DNA from: Streptomyces sp. NBC_00536
GTDB taxonomy: Bacteria; Actinomycetota; Actinomycetes; Streptomycetales; Streptomycetaceae
Direction: 5' to 3'
Length of the DNA stretch: 64,000 bases
Assembly (NCBI RefSeq): GCF_036346295.1
Contig: NZ_CP107819.1
Location: 6,820,001-6,884,000 of the forward strand
Shown here: in pieces, positions 43,272-53,421 of the stretch
How positions within the stretch are numbered: position 1 is the first letter of the stretch
How the letters are laid out: each line of letters opens with the position of its first letter
Made by a program: the position numbers and the translations under genes
The notes under the pieces: generated by a model
Told to the model about the DNA's origin: nothing
The model's database searches: none
Seen by the model: only the letters and a program-made list of their open reading frames with translations

Positions 43272-44813
43272 ATGCGCATTCCGATGACCGTCGCGGACTT
43301 CCTCGACCGGGCGGAGCTGGGATTCTCCTCCAGTCCCGGTGTGATCGACGAGCCGGACCAGCCCGGACCGCCGGTGCCCGTGTCGACGTACGGACGCTTC
43401 GGTGAGCGGGTCCGCGCCTGGCAGGCCGGACTGGACGCGCTCGGCGTGGGTGAGGGCGAGCGGGTGGCGGTGGTCAGCCACAACTCGGCGCGGATGCTTG
43501 AGCTGTTGTTCGCGGTGCCGATGAGCGGCCGTATCTGTGTGCCCGTCAACTTCCGTCTCAAGCCCGATGAGATCGAGTACATGCTGCGGCAGAGCGGGGC
43601 CTCGGTCCTGCTGGTCGACCCGGAGCTGGACGACGCGCTCTCCGGCATCACGGCGCGCCACCGCTTCGTCCTCGGCGAGGAGACCGAGAACCGGCTGATG
43701 CGCTTCGGCGTCGAGCCGCGCCCGTGGTCGAAGCCGGACGAGGACGCCACCGCGACGGTCAACTACACGTCGGGGACCACGGCCCGGCCCAAGGGCGTGC
43801 AGCTCACCCACCGCAACATCTGGGTCAACGGGCTCACCTTCGGGCTGCACGCCCGGGTGTGGGAGCACGACGTCTACATGCACACGCTGCCGATGTTCCA
43901 CTGCAACGGCTGGGGAATGCCGTACGTGATGGCCGGACTCGGCGTCAAGCAGGTGGTCCTGCGCAAGATCGACGGCGCCGAGATCCTGCGCCGGGTCGAG
44001 GAGCACGGCGTCACGCTCATGTGCGGCGCGCCCGCCGTCTGGAACGCGGTACTGGACGCGGCGGCGACCTGGGAGGGCGAGATCCCGGGCCGCGACCGCG
44101 TACGGATCATCTGCGCCGGAGCGCCCCCGCCGAGCAGGATGATCCAGCGCATGGGCGACGAACTGGGCTGGGAGTTCACCCAGATCTACGGCCTGACCGA
44201 GACCTCACCGCTGCTCACCTTCAACCGCGCCCGGCCCGCCGACGCGGAACTGCCCGCCGAGGAGCGGGCGCGCAAGCTGTCCCGGGCGGGGCTGCCGGCG
44301 CTCGGGGTGAAGCTGAAGGTATCCGACTCCGGCGAGGTCCTGGCCCGGTCGAACGTCGTGCTCGACGGCTACTGGGACAAGCCCGAGGAGACCTCGGCGG
44401 CCCTGGAGGACGGCTGGTTCCACACTGGTGACGGCGGCACGCTGGACGAGGAGGACGGGCACCTGACGATCGCCGACCGGAAGAAGGACGTGATCATCAC
44501 CGGTGGGGAGAACGTCTCCTCGATCGAGGTGGAGGACACGATCTTCAGCCATCCGGCGGTCGCCGAGGTCGCGGTCATCGGCGTGCCGCACGAGAAGTGG
44601 GGTGAGACGATCAAGGCCCTCGTGGTCCTCGCCGAAGGGGCGACGGCGCAGGAGGCCGACATCATCGCCCACTGCAAGCAGCGGATGGCCGGATACAAGG
44701 CACCGACGAGCGTCGAGTTCCGCGCCGCCATCCCGCGCACGGCCACGGGCAAGATCCAGAAGTTCAAACTGCGCGAGCCGTACTGGTCCGGACTGGACCG
44801 AGAGGTCAACTGA
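43272..44813 (+). CDS. Acyl-CoA synthetase (AMP-forming)
   Basis: A 513-residue ANL-superfamily ligase. The P-loop YTSGTTARPKG lies at about 164-174, then IYGLTETSP, GWFHTGDGG, the hinge IADRKKDVIITGGENVSS and the C-terminal catalytic Lys in PRTATGKIQK. It activates a carboxylic acid to acyl-AMP and then acyl-CoA, most likely a medium- or long-chain fatty acid. CAGGAGA precedes the ATG. It ends next to a strong hairpin facing the peroxidase gene. Confidence 0.9.
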   Translation: MRIPMTVADFLDRAELGFSSSPGVIDEPDQPGPPVPVSTYGRFGERVRAWQAGLDALGVGEGERVAVVSHNSARMLELLFAVPMSGRICVPVNFRLKPDEIEYMLRQSGASVLLVDPELDDALSGITARHRFVLGEETENRLMRFGVEPRPWSKPDEDATATVNYTSGTTARPKGVQLTHRNIWVNGLTFGLHARVWEHDVYMHTLPMFHCNGWGMPYVMAGLGVKQVVLRKIDGAEILRRVEEHGVTLMCGAPAVWNAVLDAAATWEGEIPGRDRVRIICAGAPPPSRMIQRMGDELGWEFTQIYGLTETSPLLTFNRARPADAELPAEERARKLSRAGLPALGVKLKVSDSGEVLARSNVVLDGYWDKPEETSAALEDGWFHTGDGGTLDEEDGHLTIADRKKDVIITGGENVSSIEVEDTIFSHPAVAEVAVIGVPHEKWGETIKALVVLAEGATAQEADIIAHCKQRMAGYKAPTSVEFRAAIPRTATGKIQKFKLREPYWSGLDREVN

Positions 44814-44816
44814 GCC

Positions 44817-44980
44817 TGGGCGGCGTAGGCGGAGCGGGCCTTGCCGCGCAGGGTGGCGCCGAGCCGGACGACGTGGCGGACCAGGACCCGGTGCGTGGGC
44901 GAGACGGCGTGCGCGGCCTGGATCAGTCCGGCGCCCGTGGCGGCCTGCAGGACACCGAGGCCGAGGGCGAGGGCCGGTTA
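44817..44980 (-). pseudogene. Possible remnant of a gene 3' end
   Basis: On the minus strand, right after an in-frame TAA at 44978-44980, a 53-codon open stretch with consistent G/C third positions encodes a plausible sequence: ALGLGVLQAATGAGLIQAAH, then VSPTHRVLVRHVVRL and GKARSAYAAQ. There is no start, and it runs without a stop into the antisense of the ligase gene. It looks like the C-terminal part of a lost gene. It could also be chance in GC-rich DNA. Confidence 0.25.
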
Positions 44981-44987
44981 CTGCGCC

Positions 44988-45020
44988 CCGTCCCGGCCGG
45001 GTGAGACCCGGCCGGGACGG
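44988..45020. terminator. 15-bp perfect-stem terminator
   Basis: CCGTCCCGGCCGGGT (44988-45002) and ACCCGGCCGGGACGG (45006-45020) pair perfectly around GAG. It serves the convergent acyl-CoA ligase and glutathione peroxidase genes. Confidence 0.8.
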
Positions 45021-45055
45021 CCCTCGCGTCAGGCCCGATGGGTCAGGCCCTTGCG

Positions 45056-45544
45056 TCAGGCCGGCAGGAGCGCCTCGATGGCGGCGATGACCTCGGGGGC
45101 CTCCGGCTCCGTGCGCGGACGGAAGCGGCCGACGACCTCGCCCTCGGGGGAGATCAGGAACTTCTCGAAGTTCCACTGGATGTCGCCCGCCTCGCCCTCG
45201 GCGTCGGCGGTCTTCACCAGCTCCGCGTACAGCGGGTGCCGGTTCTCCCCGTTGACCTCGGACTTCTCCAGCATCGGGAAGGTGACGCCGAAACCGGCGG
45301 CGCAGAACGTCTGGATGTCGTCCGCCGTGCCGGGCTCCTGGCCGCCGAACTGGTTGCACGGTACGCCGATGACCGTGAACCCCTTCTCGGCGTACTTGAA
45401 CTGGAGCCGCGCCAGCCCGGAGTACTGCGGGGTCAGCCCGCACTGGGAAGCGGTGTTCACCAGCAGGATCGCCTTGCCCTTGTGCGCCCCGAGGCTGGTG
45501 GGCTCGTCGGACAGGGTGGTCAGCGGGATGTCGTACAGGCTCAA
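45056..45544 (-). CDS. Glutathione peroxidase-like thiol peroxidase
   Basis: A 162-residue peroxidase. The peroxidatic Cys lies in LLVNTASQCGLTPQY, followed by GVPCNQFGGQEPG and IQWNFEKFLI, which supply the Gln, Trp and Asn of the tetrad. As actinomycetes lack glutathione, it probably uses thioredoxin; a second Cys in TFCAAGFG could be resolving. The TTG start at 45544 is preceded by AAGGAG at 7 nt. It reduces peroxides in the cytoplasm. Confidence 0.88.
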   Translation of the reverse strand: MSLYDIPLTTLSDEPTSLGAHKGKAILLVNTASQCGLTPQYSGLARLQFKYAEKGFTVIGVPCNQFGGQEPGTADDIQTFCAAGFGVTFPMLEKSEVNGENRHPLYAELVKTADAEGEAGDIQWNFEKFLISPEGEVVGRFRPRTEPEAPEVIAAIEALLPA

Positions 45545-45675
45545 GACGCTCTCCTTGTAAGGCAGGGCCGGCAGTCGCGGCAAATGGACCAACAACACGC
45601 GCGCGCGAGGTGTTCCGAAACTCAAGGTTCCTTGTCCTCGACGCCAGGCCCCGACCCTAGGCCCTGACCTCACGG

Positions 45676-46416
45676 TCAGTCCCGGGCCCCCGTCCCGACC
45701 AGCTCGTCCGCCGGGTCGTTGACCGGCTGGGGCATCCCCGTCAGGTCCATCACGAACAGTGGTATCCCCAGGTCGTCCGCGCGCGCCCGCGCGTCCTGCG
45801 TATATCCGGCCAGGGAGAAGTAGACGCTGGTGGCGGAGGAGGTCAGGCCGTTCAGCCAGACGCACTCCACCGCCCGCAGCCCGGCGGGCTCCGTCGTCGG
45901 ATCCACCTGGGCGACCAGCCCGGGCGCCCGCAGGTCCACCGCGCCCGCGGGCGCCGTGGGCGCGTCGGGGCGGCGTACGTCCGGGAAGCCGAGCCAGCGC
46001 AGGTACAGCGCGGCCGTCGACACCGCGTCGCCGGCGGTACGGATGGTCACCGGCCGGAACGCGGGCCGCGGCCCGCTCGCGGCCGGGAGCGGCGGGGTGT
46101 GCGCGGACCGCGGATCCCGCGGATCCTCCGGCTCCACCGGGGCCACGGGAGGCACCGCGAGCACCGGAACCCGCACCACCGTCCCGCACGAGGTGCACCC
46201 CACCTCGGGGTGCGGCCACTCGCCCACCTGCCCGCACGCCCCGCACCGGACCGCCACCCAGGCCTCTGACCAGGTGCGATGGGTCAGCGGCCGGGGCGGC
46301 GCCGAGAGATCAAGGGCCGGTGTGACCGGGCTCCCGCAGGCGCAGGGGAAGGACGGAGCGGTGTAGCCGTTCTCGCGCAGGCACGCCGGGCAGCGCACCG
46401 GAACCGATTCCGCCAT
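45676..46416 (-). CDS. Zinc-ribbon protein with degenerate Mrr-like nuclease domain
   Basis: A 246-residue protein. Two CxxC zinc-ribbon-like units lie in the first 80 residues ([19 protein letters not shown] and [20 protein letters not shown]). After a Pro-rich linker comes a restriction-endonuclease-like fold: [58 protein letters not shown]. Mrr-type enzymes have D...QxK; here the sequence reads VD...QVD, so the catalytic Lys is missing. It may bind DNA without cutting. The start at 46416 removes 30 unconserved residues. The function is not known. Confidence 0.6.
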   Translation of the reverse strand: MAESVPVRCPACLRENGYTAPSFPCACGSPVTPALDLSAPPRPLTHRTWSEAWVAVRCGACGQVGEWPHPEVGCTSCGTVVRVPVLAVPPVAPVEPEDPRDPRSAHTPPLPAASGPRPAFRPVTIRTAGDAVSTAALYLRWLGFPDVRRPDAPTAPAGAVDLRAPGLVAQVDPTTEPAGLRAVECVWLNGLTSSATSVYFSLAGYTQDARARADDLGIPLFVMDLTGMPQPVNDPADELVGTGARD

Positions 46417-46564
46417 GAGCCGTGAGCCCCCTCCGTCGCTGTGCGTGGGTCCATCCTCCACCCCCGGCGACGGCCCGGGGGGAAGCTCCGCGGGAAGGGC
46501 CGCCATTTGTACAACTCACCGAGAGGATCGCGGCTTTTGGTGGTTTCCGGGGTTCCCCACCGCC

Positions 46565-46630
46565 TTGACGTGCGTGAAGTCGCCGCTTAGCTTGTTCCGT
46601 ATAGCAGAACAAAACTTCCGGATGACGGAA
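46565..46630 (+). promoter_or_regulatory. gcl promoter with two TTCCG-N5-CGGAA operators
   Basis: TTGACG (46565-46570), 17 nt, TAGCTT (46588-46593) form a good promoter. Operator A, TTCCGTATAGCAGAA (46595-46609), and operator B, TTCCGGATGACGGAA (46616-46630), lie just downstream with centres 21 bp apart, two helical turns. The same paired arrangement occurs at hyi (55238-55273). It fits an IclR/AllR-like dimer-of-dimers repressor, but the regulator is not identified here. Confidence 0.7.
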
Positions 46631-46663
46631 AAGCCTGACCCGCCTGACCCGCAGGAGTACTCG

Positions 46664-48440
<1,777 letters not shown>

Positions 48441-48442
<2 letters not shown>

Positions 48443-48472
48443 GCCGTAGAGCCGTAGAGCCGTAGAGCCCGT
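48441..48472. repeat. 8-bp tandem repeat after gcl
   Basis: GAGCCGTA is repeated three times in tandem (48441, 48449, 48457) and followed by a variant GAGCCCGTA, starting on the stop codon of gcl. No function is evident. Confidence 0.6.
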
Positions 48473-48504
48473 AGGGCAGCTGAGACCGGTTTAGGCAGTA
48501 CGAG

Positions 48505-48542
48505 ACGGCCCCCGTCCCTCCGCGAGGAGGAACGGGGGCCGT
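48505..48542. terminator. Bidirectional terminator between gcl and tetR
   Basis: ACGGCCCCCGT (48505-48515) pairs perfectly with ACGGGGGCCGT (48532-48542); the loop contains a further TCC/GGA stem. It lies between the convergent gcl and tetR stops. Confidence 0.75.
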
Positions 48543-48562
48543 TCCGCGTCTGCCCCGGGTCC

Positions 48563-49144
48563 CTACAGGGGTCGCGGGCCCAGCTCCGCGTCCACCGCGC
48601 CGCGGAGCAGGGCGCGGGCCCGCTCCACCGTCAGGGAGCCGCTCAGCCAGCGCTCGCTCAGGCCCTCCACCAGCGCCGTGAGCCGCTCCGCGACGTCCTC
48701 CGGGTCGGCCCGCAGCTCGGCCAGGCCCGCCGCCTGGGCGTCGGCGACCGCGTCGGCGGTGTCCCGGCACCAGGTGCGCGTGGACCGGGCGAGGGTCTCG
48801 CGCAGGTCGCCGTCGAAGATGGCGCTGGCCCGCAGCTCGCCCCAGGCGATGCTGTTCTCGCGCACCCGGGCGGTGTCCTGGAGTTCGCCGAGCAGGAGCT
48901 GGAGCAGCAGCGCACGGGCGTCCCGCGCCCCGCTGTGGGCCTCGTCGGTGTAGCCGGTGGCGCGGGCGCTGATGAAGTCGAGGGTGCGCCGGATCAGGCC
49001 CGCACGGTCCTTGAAGTGGTAGTAGATCAGCGCGGTGGAGACCTCGGCCTCGGCCGCCAGTTCCTCGACGCGCAGCCCTCTGACGCCGCTGCGCGCGATG
49101 ACGCGTACCGCCGCTTCCAGGATCAGCACTTGACGATCTGCCAC
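48563..49144 (-). CDS. TetR-family repressor of the agmatine genes
   Basis: A 193-residue TetR regulator. The N-terminal HTH reads ILEAAVRVIARSGVRGLRVEELAAEAEVSTALIYYHFKDRAGLI (about 8-51); the C-terminal helical domain is variable. It is divergent from aguA, and three copies of a matching palindrome lie in the 181-bp gap. It therefore probably represses itself and aguAB, with agmatine, carbamoylputrescine or a related polyamine as the likely inducer (inference). Confidence 0.88.
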   Translation of the reverse strand: MADRQVLILEAAVRVIARSGVRGLRVEELAAEAEVSTALIYYHFKDRAGLIRRTLDFISARATGYTDEAHSGARDARALLLQLLLGELQDTARVRENSIAWGELRASAIFDGDLRETLARSTRTWCRDTADAVADAQAAGLAELRADPEDVAERLTALVEGLSERWLSGSLTVERARALLRGAVDAELGPRPL

Positions 49145-49173
49145 GCGGATCGCACCTTCCGGTCGGTAACCCC

Positions 49174-49268
49174 TTGACTGACCTTTCAGTCAGGTATGAC
49201 GATAGCTCTCACCTGACCTCCTGACTCGACTTTCAGGCGGATTGAAGACTGACTGAAATTTCAGTCAG
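49174..49268. promoter_or_regulatory. Three TetR operators in the tetR-aguA gap
   Basis: The best copy, CTGACTGAAATTTCAGTCAG (49249-49268), is a perfect 20-bp palindrome. TTGACTGACCTTTCAGTCAG (49174-49193) matches 17 of 20 and CTGACTCGACTTTCAGGCGG (49221-49240) matches 15 of 20. The first lies 30 bp before tetR and the perfect one 57 bp before aguA, so both promoters can be blocked. Confidence 0.8.
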
Positions 49269-49325
49269 ATGATGTGAGCGTCAGGGCCCGAGCGTCAGGG
49301 CCCGCCGTACCGAGGGAGTACTCCG

Positions 49326-50339
49326 ATGAACCCGCGCATGCCCGCCGAGTGGGCCGAGCACGAAGCCTGTCTGATGGCCTGGCCCACCCGTCCCTCCTTG
49401 TGGGGGCCCGCCTTCGAGGCCGCCAAGCGCGAATACGCCGCCGTGGCCCGTGCCATCGCCGCCTTCGAGCCGGTCATCATGATCGCCGCCCCCGGCAGCG
49501 CCGGAGAGGCCCGCGCCCACTGCGGCGACGACCCCGGCATCGAGGTCACCGAACTGCCCCTCGACGACTCCTGGCTCCGCGACTCCGGCCCCGTCTTCGC
49601 CTACGACGAGCACGGCGGCCGCGTCGGCGTCGACTTCCGGTTCAACGCGTGGGGCGAGAAGCACCACCCGTGGGCCGCCGACGACAAGCTCGCCGGCCTG
49701 CTGCTGGACCGCCTCGGCATCCCGCGCGTCCACTCCCACATGATCCTGGAGGGCGGCGCCTTCACCGTGGACGGCGAGGGCACCCTGATCACCACCGAGC
49801 AGTGCCTGCTCCACCCCAACCGCAACCCGCGGATGAGCCGCGCCGAGATCGAGGACGAGCTGAAGCGCCGGCTCGGCGTGGAGAAGGTGATCTGGCTGCC
49901 CTACGGGGGCCTGGAGGACACGGAGACCGACGGACACGTCGACGGCGTCGCCGCCTTCGTCGCCCCCGCCACCGTCGTCGTCTCCCTCCCGGAGGACCCC
50001 GCGCACCCCGATCACGCCCGGATGCGCGCCAACCTCGCGGTCCTGGAGGCGAGCACGGACGCCCGCGGCCGCGCCCTGGAGATCGTCAAGGTCCCGCAGA
50101 CCGTCCACGGCGAGGTGGACGGCACCCCGGTGGAGGTCTGCTACCTCAACTTCTACCTGGCCAACGGCGGCTGCGTGGTCCCCGTCGGCGGCGGCGCGGC
50201 GGACGAGGCGGCCCTCGCCGTCCTCGCCGCGGCCCTGCCCGGCCGCAAGGTCGTCGGCGTACCGGCCCCGGTCCTCGCGTACGGCGGTGGCGGTATCCAC
50301 TGCATCACCCAGCAGCTCCCGAAGGACCTCACCGCATGA
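49326..50339 (+). CDS. aguA: Agmatine deiminase
   Basis: A 337-residue enzyme of the guanidine-modifying superfamily that converts agmatine to N-carbamoylputrescine and ammonia. Visible motifs are MPAEWAEHEACLMAWP, DDSWLRDSGP, GGAFTVDGEGTL, GHVDGVAAFV and the nucleophile GGGGIHCITQQ (Cys326). GAGGGAG precedes the ATG. It is translationally coupled (ATGA) to the amidase gene that takes the next step to putrescine. Confidence 0.95.
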   Translation: MNPRMPAEWAEHEACLMAWPTRPSLWGPAFEAAKREYAAVARAIAAFEPVIMIAAPGSAGEARAHCGDDPGIEVTELPLDDSWLRDSGPVFAYDEHGGRVGVDFRFNAWGEKHHPWAADDKLAGLLLDRLGIPRVHSHMILEGGAFTVDGEGTLITTEQCLLHPNRNPRMSRAEIEDELKRRLGVEKVIWLPYGGLEDTETDGHVDGVAAFVAPATVVVSLPEDPAHPDHARMRANLAVLEASTDARGRALEIVKVPQTVHGEVDGTPVEVCYLNFYLANGGCVVPVGGGAADEAALAVLAAALPGRKVVGVPAPVLAYGGGGIHCITQQLPKDLTA

Positions 50340-51301
50340 GCGACAACGGCACCGGATACGACAACGGCACCGGATACGAACTCCTCACCTGCTACGGCTC
50401 CCCGCTCGGCTCCCCGGCCCGCCTGCAGCCCGTCGAACGCGCCGCGCTGCGCGTCGGCCTGGTCCAGACGCGCTGGTACGCCGACGAGCGCGAGCACGAC
50501 GAGCGGCTGCGCGTGGGCGTGGCCCTGGCGGCCGCCGAGGGCGCGCGGGTGGTCTGCCTGCCCGAGCTGACCCGCAGCCCCTACTTCTGCAACACCGACG
50601 ACCCCATGGCCGACGGCGCCGCCCGCCATCTGGAGGACGTCGAGAGCGGCCCGACCGTCGCCCTGATCACCGAACTGGCCACCGGCCTCGGCATCACCGT
50701 CCACGCCTCGCTCTACGAGCGGGCCGAGGACGGCGGCCTCGGCTACAACACCGCCGTCTGCGTGGACGCGGACGGCACGCTCGTCGCCCGTACCCGCAAG
50801 AACCACATACCGGCCTTCCCCGGCTACCGCGAGGACCTGTGCTTCCGCCCCGGTGACAGCGGATTCCCGGTCATCGGCCTCGAAGGAGCCCGGTTCGGCT
50901 TCCCGACCTGCTGGGACGAGTGGTTCCCGGAGCTGGCCCGCGCCTACGGCCTGCACGGGGCGGAGATCCTGGTGCACCCCACCGCCATCGGCTCCGAGGT
51001 GGACCTCCCGGACTTCGACACCCGGCCCCTGTGGGAGCACGCGATCAGCGCCAACGGCCTGGCCAACGCCCTCTTCATGATCGTCCCCAACCGGACCGGC
51101 ACCGAGGGCCGCTCCACCTTCTACGGGTCCTCGTTCATCTCCGACCCGTACGGCCGGGTCATGCTGCGCGCCCCGCGCGAGCGCCCCGCCGTCCTCGTCG
51201 CCGATCTCGACCTGGACCAGCGCCGGGACTGGCTGGAGTTCGGCCTGATGCAGACCCGCCGCCCGGAGCTGTACGGGCAGCTCACGGAGCGGACCGGCTG
51301 A
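50336..51301 (+). CDS. aguB: N-carbamoylputrescine amidase (nitrilase family)
   Basis: A 321-residue carbon-nitrogen hydrolase. The Glu-Lys-Cys triad is visible in VVCLPELTRSPYF, RKNHIPAFPGYRE and FPTCWDEWFPELAR. The coupling to aguA identifies N-carbamoylputrescine as the substrate, giving putrescine, CO2 and NH3. About 40 residues precede the fold, including an 18-bp tandem repeat that doubles DNGTGY. The gene ends at a strong hairpin facing the catalase gene. Confidence 0.9.
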   Translation: MSDNGTGYDNGTGYELLTCYGSPLGSPARLQPVERAALRVGLVQTRWYADEREHDERLRVGVALAAAEGARVVCLPELTRSPYFCNTDDPMADGAARHLEDVESGPTVALITELATGLGITVHASLYERAEDGGLGYNTAVCVDADGTLVARTRKNHIPAFPGYREDLCFRPGDSGFPVIGLEGARFGFPTCWDEWFPELARAYGLHGAEILVHPTAIGSEVDLPDFDTRPLWEHAISANGLANALFMIVPNRTGTEGRSTFYGSSFISDPYGRVMLRAPRERPAVLVADLDLDQRRDWLEFGLMQTRRPELYGQLTERTG

Positions 51302-51329
51302 CCGCACGTACCGGCCGCGGGAACGACAA

Positions 51330-51365
51330 AGCGCCGAGTCACGGGACCGTCCGTGACTCGGCGCT
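51330..51365. terminator. 15-bp perfect-stem terminator after aguB
   Basis: AGCGCCGAGTCACGG (51330-51344) pairs with CCGTGACTCGGCGCT (51351-51365) around six nucleotides. On the minus strand it is followed by TTTGTCGTT, a T-rich tail, so it may also end a minus-strand transcript. Confidence 0.8.
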
Positions 51366-51720
51366 CTGGTCTGTTACCGCCCGACGGGACGAGGCTGGCG
51401 CGACAGGACATTCGCACCCGCCGGGCGGGGTCTATGGATATACAGAGGGCACTGTGCGTGGCCCCCTATATATAAGGAGAGGCTGGGACCGCGGTGGTGG
51501 CGACAGGACACCTTGGCTTCGTCTCCCTCAGGTCAAGAGACAAGCCGCTGGGCCTTTACCACCGCACTGGCTCGACACCACCGCGGGCCTCACGCGGCGC
51601 CAGCCGCATGGGCTGGCGCAGTCTGCCCTCACCGCGTACCACCCCTCATCCGGGTCCACGGTGCGGGCTCAGCATCCGGAACCTGACCTCCCGTCAGATC
51701 CCGGACGCAGCCTGGGGCTC
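51366..51720. other. 355-bp intergenic region, aguB to catalase
   Basis: No convincing gene is seen. It contains an AT run, TATATATAAGGAG (51467-51479), rare in this GC-rich window, and two copies of GCGACAGGACA (51400 and 51500, exactly 100 bp apart). A third copy lies at 53332-53342. A minus-strand RNA starting near the AT run would end at the hairpin 51330-51365, about 110-140 nt, so a small RNA is possible but unproven. Confidence 0.4.
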
Positions 51721-53178
51721 TTAGCCTTCGCGCAGGGCGCGAACGGCCTCCTCGACGCGCTTGCCGTAGTCGGCGTCGGCGGCGTGGAAGTGAGCCAGGT
51801 TCTTCTCGATGACGTCTTCGAGGGTGACCTGCGAGAGGCCACCGGCGATGTTCGCCACCAGACGCTGCTTGGCGTCCTCGGACATCAGGCGGTAGAGCTC
51901 ACCGGCCTGGAAGAAGTCGTCGTCCTTGGTGTGGGCCGGGGCCTCGTGCGTGCCCGTGTAGCCGCTGACCGCGAGCGGAGCGCCGAGCGCCAGACCGGTC
52001 TCGGCCGGACCCTGGTGCGAGTTGGGCTCGTAGTTCTTGTCGTGGCGCGAACCGTTGCGCAGCGCCATGACACCGTCGCGGCCGTAGTTCTCGGCCTTCG
52101 CCGCCTTGGGGGCGTTGACCGGCAGCAGGGTGTGGTTCACACCGAGGCGGTAGCGCTGGGCGTCGGCGTACGCGAAGAGACGGCCCTGGAGCATCTTGTC
52201 CGGCGAGGCGGTGATGCCCGGGACGAAGTTGTTCGGGGAGAACGCCGACTGCTCGACCTCGGCGAAGACGTTGTCCGGGTTGCGGTCGAGGACCAGACGG
52301 CCCACGCGCTGCAGCGGGTAGTCGGTGTGCGGCCACACCTTGGTGAGGTCGAACGGGTTGAAGCGGTAGTCCGCGGCCTCGGCGGCGGGCATGATCTGGA
52401 CGTAGAGGGTCCAGCTCGGGTTCACGCCGCGCTCGATCGCCTGGAGCAGGTCGGTCTGGTGCGAGTTGCCGTCCTGGCCGGCCAGCTCGGCGCCCTGCTC
52501 GGAGGACAGGCAGCGGATGCCCTGGTTCGTCTTGAAGTGGTACTTGACGAAGAAAGCCTCGCCCTGGGCGTTGGTCCACTGGTACGTGTGGGAGCCGTAG
52601 CCGTTCATGTGACGGTACGACGCCGGGATACCGCGGTCACCCATCAGCCAGGTGATCTGGTGCGTCGCCTCGGGGGCGTGCGCCCAGAAGTCCCAGACGT
52701 TGTCCGGCTCCTGCTTGCCCGTGAAGGGGTCGCGCTTCTGGGAGTGGATGAAGTCGGGGAACTTGATCGGGTCCTTGATGAAGAACACCGGGGTGTTGTT
52801 GCCGACGAGGTCGTAGTTGCCCTCTTCGGTGTAGAACTTCAGCGCGAAGCCGCGGGGGTCACGCACAGCGTCCGCGCCGCCGAGCGAGTCGGCCACGGTG
52901 GAGAACCGCAGGAAGGTCTCGGTCTTCTTGCCGACCGTGTTCAGGAACGCGGCGCTGGTGTACGCGGTGACGTCGTCCGTCACCTCGAAGTGGCCGTAGG
53001 CGGCCGAACCGCGGGCGTGCACCACGCGCTCCGGGATGCGCTCGCGGTTGAAGCGGGCGAGCTTCTCAAGGAGCTGCTGGTCCTGAATCAGGAGCGGGCC
53101 ACCGACGCCGGCGGTGGCGGAGTTCTGGTTGTCGGCGACCGGGGCGCCGGACTCGGTCGTCAGCGTGCGCTTCGACAT
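51721..53178 (-). CDS. katA: Monofunctional haem catalase
   Basis: A 485-residue clade-3 small-subunit catalase. The distal His is in [17 protein letters not shown], the Asn in [25 protein letters not shown], and the proximal Tyr in [14 protein letters not shown]. It destroys H2O2. The start at 53178 is preceded by GGAAGG; an ATG at 53226 lies at the predicted transcription start and is rejected. Its promoter carries the same TCAACA-N3-TGTTGA operator as the urate oxidase operon, fitting the H2O2 made by uricase. Confidence 0.93.
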   Translation of the reverse strand: MSKRTLTTESGAPVADNQNSATAGVGGPLLIQDQQLLEKLARFNRERIPERVVHARGSAAYGHFEVTDDVTAYTSAAFLNTVGKKTETFLRFSTVADSLGGADAVRDPRGFALKFYTEEGNYDLVGNNTPVFFIKDPIKFPDFIHSQKRDPFTGKQEPDNVWDFWAHAPEATHQITWLMGDRGIPASYRHMNGYGSHTYQWTNAQGEAFFVKYHFKTNQGIRCLSSEQGAELAGQDGNSHQTDLLQAIERGVNPSWTLYVQIMPAAEAADYRFNPFDLTKVWPHTDYPLQRVGRLVLDRNPDNVFAEVEQSAFSPNNFVPGITASPDKMLQGRLFAYADAQRYRLGVNHTLLPVNAPKAAKAENYGRDGVMALRNGSRHDKNYEPNSHQGPAETGLALGAPLAVSGYTGTHEAPAHTKDDDFFQAGELYRLMSEDAKQRLVANIAGGLSQVTLEDVIEKNLAHFHAADADYGKRVEEAVRALREG

Positions 53179-53234
53179 GGTGACCTTCCGTACGGGTAAC
53201 TGCTGGCGGAAAGAGTCTTCCGTCATGCGGAGTG

Positions 53235-53275
53235 AGCCTAATTTCGGCTCGAACTCAACGTCAACAGTTTGTTGA
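53235..53275 (-). promoter_or_regulatory. Catalase promoter with TCAACA-N3-TGTTGA operator
   Basis: On the minus strand, TTGACG (53264-53259), 18 nt, TAGGCT (53240-53235). The 15-bp inverted repeat TCAACA-GTT-TGTTGA (53261-53275) overlaps the -35. The uraD promoter (56065-56105) has the same operator, the same TTGACG, the same 18-nt spacer and TAGCTA. Confidence 0.75.
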
Positions 53276-53307
53276 AGAAAGATGGAGAAAGGCTTGAGGA
53301 GAGGTAA

Positions 53308-53367
53308 TCCGGACGGTGCCGGCGCTTGGGCGCGACAGGACAGGTGTCAGCACCGGCACCATCCGGA
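53308..53367 (-). terminator. Long-loop hairpin after glxR
   Basis: TCCGGACGGTGCCGG (53308-53322) pairs with CCGGCACCATCCGGA (53353-53367) with one mismatch; the 30-nt loop contains the repeated GGCGCGACAGGACA. It lies between the end of glxR and the catalase promoter. The long loop is unusual for a simple terminator. Confidence 0.55.
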
Positions 53368-53421
53368 AACTCAGGTCCCCCGGAGGGGAAGGAGCGGCGG
53401 CCCGGCGTGCGGGCCGCGGGC

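Noticed and set aside
41412..44006. 864-codon minus-strand frame from corA through the ligase gene
   Set aside because: Antisense and out-of-frame with corA, the AlkZ-like gene and the ligase; no family pattern.
44205..45443. 412-codon minus-strand frame covering the ligase end and peroxidase
   Set aside because: It shadows both genes in the wrong frame and reads through a perfect terminator hairpin.
51494..51724. 76-codon plus-strand frame with AAGGAG upstream, after the TATATATA box
   Set aside because: Third positions are not G/C biased, the composition is Arg/Ser/Pro-rich without fold pattern, and it runs into the catalase 3' end.
53178..53226. Longer catalase start at 53226
   Set aside because: It lies at the predicted transcription start, has no ribosome site, and adds residues not typical of catalases.
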